From Hysterangium stoloniferum (Eukaryota; Basidiomycota; Agaricomycetes; Hysterangiales; Hysterangiaceae), in contig WHVD01000152.1 in assembly GCA_015178975.1 (NCBI GenBank), forward strand, positions 62,001-126,000: 64,000 bases of DNA, given 5' to 3'. A program made the position numbers and the translations under genes. The notes below the pieces were generated by a model. The model was not told where the DNA came from and searched no databases. It saw only the letters and a program-made list of their open reading frames with translations. This document shows, in pieces, positions 58,576-64,000 of this stretch (positions within the stretch are counted from its first letter, which is position 1; the number at the start of each line of letters is the position of its first letter).

Positions 58576-59870
58576 CCTTTGGAGTAGACGGGTGTTTAGG
58601 ACAAGTAGACGTCAAAGTCAATGTTCTGTTAAAAGAAGGCGTGCAACCTATTTCAATGTCAATGTTTACGACCTCCCCAGCTAATAGGAAAGTCATTGAC
58701 GAACAAATGGATACTTGGTTTCAACAGGGAGTAATCGCACTGTCCAAGAGTCTTTGGGGGGTGCCAGCCTTTGTCGTCTATCGCAACAGGAAACCGCGAG
58801 TGGTGATTGACTATAGAAAGTTGAACAGTCTAACAGTTCCCGATGAGTTCCCACTGCCACGCCAGTCAGAAATCATGCAAGCACTTTCAAGATCCAATGT
58901 CCTATCTTCCTTTGACGCACTAGCCGGCTTTACCCAACTTGAGATGTTAGAAGAAGACAAACTGAAGACTGCCTTCACATCCCATTGAGGACTGTGACAA
59001 TTCAGGAGAATGCCCTTTGGACTTTGTAATGGACCTTCTATATTTCAAAGAGTTATGCAGACTGTACTTGCACCTTATTTATGGATATTCTGCCTAGTTT
59101 ATATTGACGACATCGTGATCTTTTCTAAGACATGGGATGATCATCTAGAGCATTTAGATCAGGTTCTGCAAGCCATAATTGCAGCAGGAATCACTCTCTC
59201 GCCAAAAAAGTGCTATGTTGGGTATAATTCAATTCTATTACTAGGACATAAGGTGTCTAGACTCAGTTTTTTGACCCATCAAGAAAAGGTTGCCGCTATA
59301 CTAGAACTAGCTACGCCTTCTAGGATAGCAGATCTTCAACATTTCCTCAGAATAATCCTGTACTTTTCCGCATACATACCATTTTACTCCTGGACGGTTG
59401 CTCCGCTCTTCAACCTCTTAAAGAAAGGAGTTCATTGGACCTGGGATTCTGAACATGCCCGAGCTTTTGAAGACATTAAGGTCGTGTTGAGCTCTGCTCC
59501 TGTACTCAGACACCCCGTGAGTGGTATGCCTTATCGGTTATACACGGACACTTTGAATTTCGCGCTGGGATGTTGTCTTCAACAAATACAGAAGATGACG
59601 CTTAAGGACCTAAAGGATACAAAAATTTACATCCAAGCAAGAGTAGCCTTTGATCAATCACGAGATGTGCCCATTTTTCGTCACTCATTATAAAACCAAG
59701 GAGCCGGAATTTACTTGGACAGATTCCTGGGCCTCAGATTTTGATGACACCAGTGTCACGGTTGAGCGCGTCATCACCTATTGGAGCTGTACGCTCAAGA
59801 AAGCAGAATGTAATTACTCAGCCACAGAGTGAGAGGTGTTAGCTGCTAAAGAGGGACTAGTCCATTTCCA

Positions 59871-60924
59871 TGTCAGGAACCGGAAAACCCGCCAGCCTCC
59901 GGGCCCCCGGACCCCATCCTACATGCTCCTGACCCTCTATATTGTATAGTAACAACCGGAGTTCCCACGGGAGCCCGCATGTCAACTTGTTTATGCCTGA
60001 CTCTCTGTATGCACCCCACCTGTCTGCACCTAACCCTCTGTGTCTCATACACCAGTCCTCGGACTCCACCGGACTCCGGACTCCACTCTATGTACACCCG
60101 ACACTCTGTGTCTTATGTACCAGTCACCGGACTCTGACCGGACTCCTGGAACCCCTCTAACAGAGCATAGAACCCTGCTCCTGTTATCTGTCTCTGCGTC
60201 TCACACACCAGTCATTGGAAAACCCACCGGACTCCACCGGACCTCCTGCACATCAAGCCTGTCTATACCCAACACTATCTTGTGCACCAAGTCACCGGAC
60301 TCCGACCGGACTTCCGGAACCCCTCTAACTGAGCCCCGCTCCAGTTATGGTTAAATGATCTGTCATGATTCGTTCTCTGCTCCCGTTCCGTTCCGTCCCT
60401 AATTCCCAGTTTAGTATTTACTTGTTTCGTTTTATGTTTAATAGTTCTGCCTCTCATTAATACTGGATTTGGTATTATTACATTTCACAGTCTATATAAG
60501 TCTGCTATATTCATGTACTTAGAATCCAGTTTCAATCTTGAACTAGTTTTCCCCCGAACAAGTTTGATCCTTGAACAGTCTCTAGTCCTCTTGTCTGTCT
60601 GCACACTCGATTCCCGGAACTCCCACGGGAACTCCGGAATCTATATCTTCCTGTATGCATTCTGTCAGCTCGAAATATGGACACCCAAATGAATGTACGA
60701 GGGCGCAGCCTATAAGCTGAAGCCAAGTCCATCTCAGTCGTTCACCAGACTTTCTGGTAATTATTCTGATATCACCATTCCTTGTACTAATAATCCCCGG
60801 AACTTTCCCGGGACCTATTACCCGGGGACTCCGTGGGACTATTCCCGGAAGCAAGTGTGTGTTCGGAATAGTTACCAGAAACCTCCGTGGGACCATCCGT
60901 GGAGCTTTGTTCGGGAACTGAATA
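59871..60924 (+). mobile_element. Solo LTR (family E) in RNase H region, 1,054 bp
   Basis: An insertion rich in CCGGACTCC-type motifs, starting TGTCAGGAACCGG and ending GGGAACTGAATA. A 5-bp duplication TTCCA flanks it (59866-59870, 60925-60929), and RNase H sequence is continuous across the empty site. The 3' terminus is not the expected CA, so the exact edge or a diverged end is uncertain. Confidence 0.78.
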
Positions 60925-61697
60925 TTCCAGCCCTTTATTGAGGGAGAACATATCCTCCTGATCACTGACCATGCGGCGTTACAATGGGCCAGATCTTATG
61001 AGAATACCAATCATCAACTGGCCACATGGGGGGTGGTATACGCTGCATACCCCGGTCTGGAAATCTTACATAGAGCGGGACGGATACACAGCAATGTTGA
61101 CCCACTGTCTAGACTTCCTCGAGTACCTGATTGTGCTAGCCCCACGAGAGACGACCTTTTACCAATCGTAGCAGATTCTTACAACCAGAATGACAACAAG
61201 ATGTTATGGGAGAACAAACCAGCGGAAAAGGCCATCTTTCTCACTCACTACGAGTTAGTTGAACCAGTCAGAACGATGGAAGAGGTCCCCCAAACGAAAT
61301 GGGATTTGCACAACCTCCCCAGGAACAATGAAATCAATGAGGTGAATTTTACTCTCTCGAATCCCCAATTGCTTATAGAAATCAACGAAAATTACGCCAA
61401 GGAACTTCATGATGGATACCAGAAAGATCCTGCCTTTAGAAATCATTACGCTGCCGATCCTATTTCTCCAAACATGGTAGCTACCCCTTCGCATTATTTC
61501 ATCGGCAAGAATAAGCTATTGTTCTTTCAAGATTCGGACTGGAAAAGTCAAATCTGCGTTCCTAGCAGCATGACGTCAACCATACTCAAGTTGATACATG
61601 ATAACCCCTTCAAAGGAGCTCATGCAGGCGGTCACAGACTCTTTCAGCTGATGAAGGACTGTTTCTTCTGGCCGAGGATGTTGCACAACTGCATGGC

Positions 61698-62282
61698 TGT
61701 TACGACCCGTTCCCGGATGTTTCAATATCCGACTTCCGGTCTCCCACTCCCGACTTCCGATCCCCGACTTCCGACTTTGACCTCCGACTACGGAACATCA
61801 TAGTTACCGTATCATCCACATTCTTCCCTTATTCCGCATTTGGTAATTTGTCCGTTGACAAGTATTCACTCGTTTGTTTGTTATATTCCTGTTACGGAAT
61901 ATTGCCTTCCTAATATGTCTTATTGTATTTCCGTTTTAAGAACACTTCCGTTTCCATCTTATTATGGTCTTAGTTTGTAGTACAATAACGAGCAGACTTA
62001 TATTAGTTTCCGCGAATTTGTACTTTACCTTAGATCTGATATCGACTTAGTTTCTTATTCCTTCTTCCGTCTTTCTGTACGCTCGATATTCAGAACTCTT
62101 CAGAACTCTGAATATCCGTAACTCCCATCATAAGTCTCACCTCCGAAATTAAGGACATTGAGCGTTTGTGTAGAGGTGCAGCACATAAGCTGAAGCCGAC
62201 GTCCTGACCCTATCTAGTTGTTCCCGACTTCCCGGTGACTTCCCAATAGTTCCGGAATAAGTTCCCGACACGGCACTTAACA
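61698..62282 (+). mobile_element. Solo LTR (family D) in integrase region, 585 bp
   Basis: The insertion begins TGTTACGACCCG and ends CACTTAACA, with perfect duplication ATGGC (61693-61697, 62283-62287) inside the integrase zinc-binding region. Confidence 0.93.
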
Positions 62283-63724
62283 ATGGCATACGCTCGCAGC
62301 TGTGACATATGCCAGAAAACTAAGGTCGATCATTCCACTCGACAAGGAGCTCTTCGACCCGCAGATGTACACAAAATGAGCTTTTTCCCCTTACGGAGCT
62401 GAAGGATGCCAGGCAAGTGTACCCTTAAGGCCGTTTGAGGTTGTCTTGATGGTCCTGATTACGGGATTGCCTCCTTCTGCAGAGGGTGCCATCTTCGTCA
62501 CTGTGGATAAACTCACGTGTTTCTTAATTTGTGAGCCCACAACTTCAGATCTATCCGCAGAAGGATTCACATGAATCTTTGTGAATAAAGTGGCCGCTCC
62601 TTTCGGCCTACCTTCGAGGATAATCTGTGATCGAGACAAGAGATGGACCTGTAGGTTCTGGAGAGAGGTCTGCAAGGTATACGGAAGTGCCCTTGCGGTA
62701 TCCTCGTCCCATCATCCTCAAACCGACGGTCAAACAGAGAATGCCAATGCTATCGTTGAGCAAATGCTCAGAGTGTACTTGCGCTTCTTCGAAGGAGGAA
62801 TGGTCTAAATGGACTCAAATGGTGGCTCATACCTACAATTCGACGGTTCAAAGTTCAACAAGCTACACGCCGGTCTTTTTGCTGATGGGATACTTACCAA
62901 GAGGAATGTCTCACTGTCTAGGAGGGGATGACCCCATGGTTCCCAGAGAATTATTGGATAGCCCCTTAGCTGACCAATGGATCTTAGAATTGGAAAACCA
63001 TCAGCAGGTGGCATGGGATTCGATTGCATGAGCACAAGAAACGCAAGCCTGCAGCTACAATAAGAGAAGGAGATTGGTGGAAGATATCTTGGAGGGAGAT
63101 TATGTTCTGATCAATCCCCATTCCCTCGAGCTCGTCGAAGCCAAAGGACCTGGAAGGAAACTTATACAAAGACAGATAGGGCCATTCGAAGTCTTGGAGA
63201 AGATCAATTCTCAAGTCTTTCGACTTCGCATTCCCTCAGAATATCAATTACACCCAGTGATCAACCGAGACCATCTTAAAAGGTACCATCTCTCCCCTAA
63301 GGAATTCGGATCCAGGGAGCTACTCGAGAATCCTCAGGAACTCAATCATAACGATGAGGAGTACAAAGTAGAAGCTATAGTAGGGCAAAAAAAGCATCAA
63401 AATTGACTCCTTTTCCAAGTTCGATGGAAAGGTTATGGACCTGAAGAGGACACCTGGTTAAACGGCAATGACCTTCATAATGCCCCCACTCTTCTTAGAG
63501 CTTACAAAACTATTTATCGAATCTAACGATCATTTCACCTTCTCACGACGACAATACTGTTTATTTACTTCTAACTCTACCCCTCACTTTCATCCCCCTC
63601 GGCCTTTCACCTCAATAACCGAGTGGAGCTTGAAATTAATATAAAATATGTAAATCTGCTAAAGAAAAAGTTCATCCCCTTACATATCTCTTTCCTCCAC
63701 GTCAACCTCTCAAATCAGTACACT

Positions 63725-64000
63725 ATGTCGCAGGAGCAACAACCCAAACCCAAGTTCCCCAATTTCAAAAGAATACCATGACCCCAACCTATTAATACTT
63801 CTATCACATCATCTCGTACTGAAAAAGTCGAGCACTCCACAGGTAATTCTGGAATGTCTTTGTCAATACCCTCTGCCATGCAGGACAACATGGTGGGAAC
63901 ATCCACCAACTTGGGGAACAAAACCACTTTCACTCCATACACTCCTCTCCCCAGACCTTGATTTCCCAATTTTAAAAGAATACCTCGACCCCAAACAACA
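63725..64000 (+). other. Start of gypsy 3' ORF (third copy)
   Basis: MSQEQQPKPKFPNFKR recurs after the chromodomain as in the minus-strand element at 56809. It runs to the window edge. Confidence 0.75.

Larger units (their letters stand above)
58576..64000 (+). mobile_element. Ty3/gypsy element, RT, RNase H, integrase, chromodomain and start of 3' ORF
   Basis: Reverse transcriptase motifs are clear (VVIDYRKLN near 58805; LVYIDDIVIFSKT near 59100), followed by RNase H sequence, which continues at 60930 (LLITDHAALQW), then the integrase zinc region and core (FGLPSRIICDRDKRW near 62605; HHPQTDGQTENANAIVE near 62710), the integrase tail (63074-63406) with a chromodomain-like VRWKGYGPEEDTW, and a 3' ORF beginning MSQEQQPKPKFPNF at 63725. 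Two solo LTRs of other families interrupt it. It runs past the window edge. Fossil with several breaks. Confidence 0.85.

Overview
The window is genomic DNA of a filamentous basidiomycete, most likely a repeat-rich agaricomycete. Host genes have many 50-60 bp GT-AG introns, 12-bp microexons and typical fungal products (Ssk1-type response regulator, Rad16, WW-domain low-complexity proteins). I cannot name the species. There are two transposon-dominated flanks (1-16.9 kb and 49.5-64.0 kb) around a compact host block (about 17.0-48.0 kb).

Left flank. Copia remnants in both orientations (1-5322) are followed by the 3' part of a Ty3/gypsy element (family C, 5323-13106). That element has been hit by a chromovirus-like element with inverted ends (5546-9145), solo LTRs, and a Tc1/mariner element with about 205-bp inverted repeats (10932-12526). 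A pogo/Fot1 transposase gene (about 13107-15545), itself split by a solo LTR, comes next. The standout is a miniature LTR element (854-1421) whose 251-bp LTR contains a complete-looking tRNA-type Pol III unit. Five copies of this unit occur in the window. Three copies of the LTR come from two insertions with clean 5-bp target duplications, and the empty site for one is also present here.

Host block. In order: a possible 89-aa gene; TAD2 tRNA adenosine deaminase (-); a divergent JmjC/KDM3-like demethylase (+); an Ssk1/Mcs4 response regulator (-); mitochondrial ribosomal protein uS15m (+); a secreted protein (+); two tandem WW-domain paralogues sharing a 12-bp microexon (+); an FGGY/D-ribulokinase-like kinase (+); 60S ribosomal protein uL2/RPL8 (-); Rad16 SNF2-RING repair ATPase (+); and a DUF2433-type phosphoesterase-like protein with an RNA-recognition motif (+). 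These are ordinary housekeeping, chromatin, repair and osmo-stress genes. They form no obvious cluster beyond the tandem WW pair and the divergent promoters.

Right flank. Ty3/gypsy sequences of two related LTR families (B and C) are nested. A gag part (+), an inverted 3' part of a C-family element (-), a variant B LTR, and a pol part (+) running off the window edge are visible, with two further solo LTRs of other families carrying perfect or near-perfect 5-bp target duplications. The gypsy elements carry a long proline-rich 3' ORF downstream of the chromodomain, seen in three copies.

LTR elements are treated as fossils: families, parts and nesting are given, not their individual lesions. Exon limits of host genes were placed by eye from splice motifs and conserved protein motifs.
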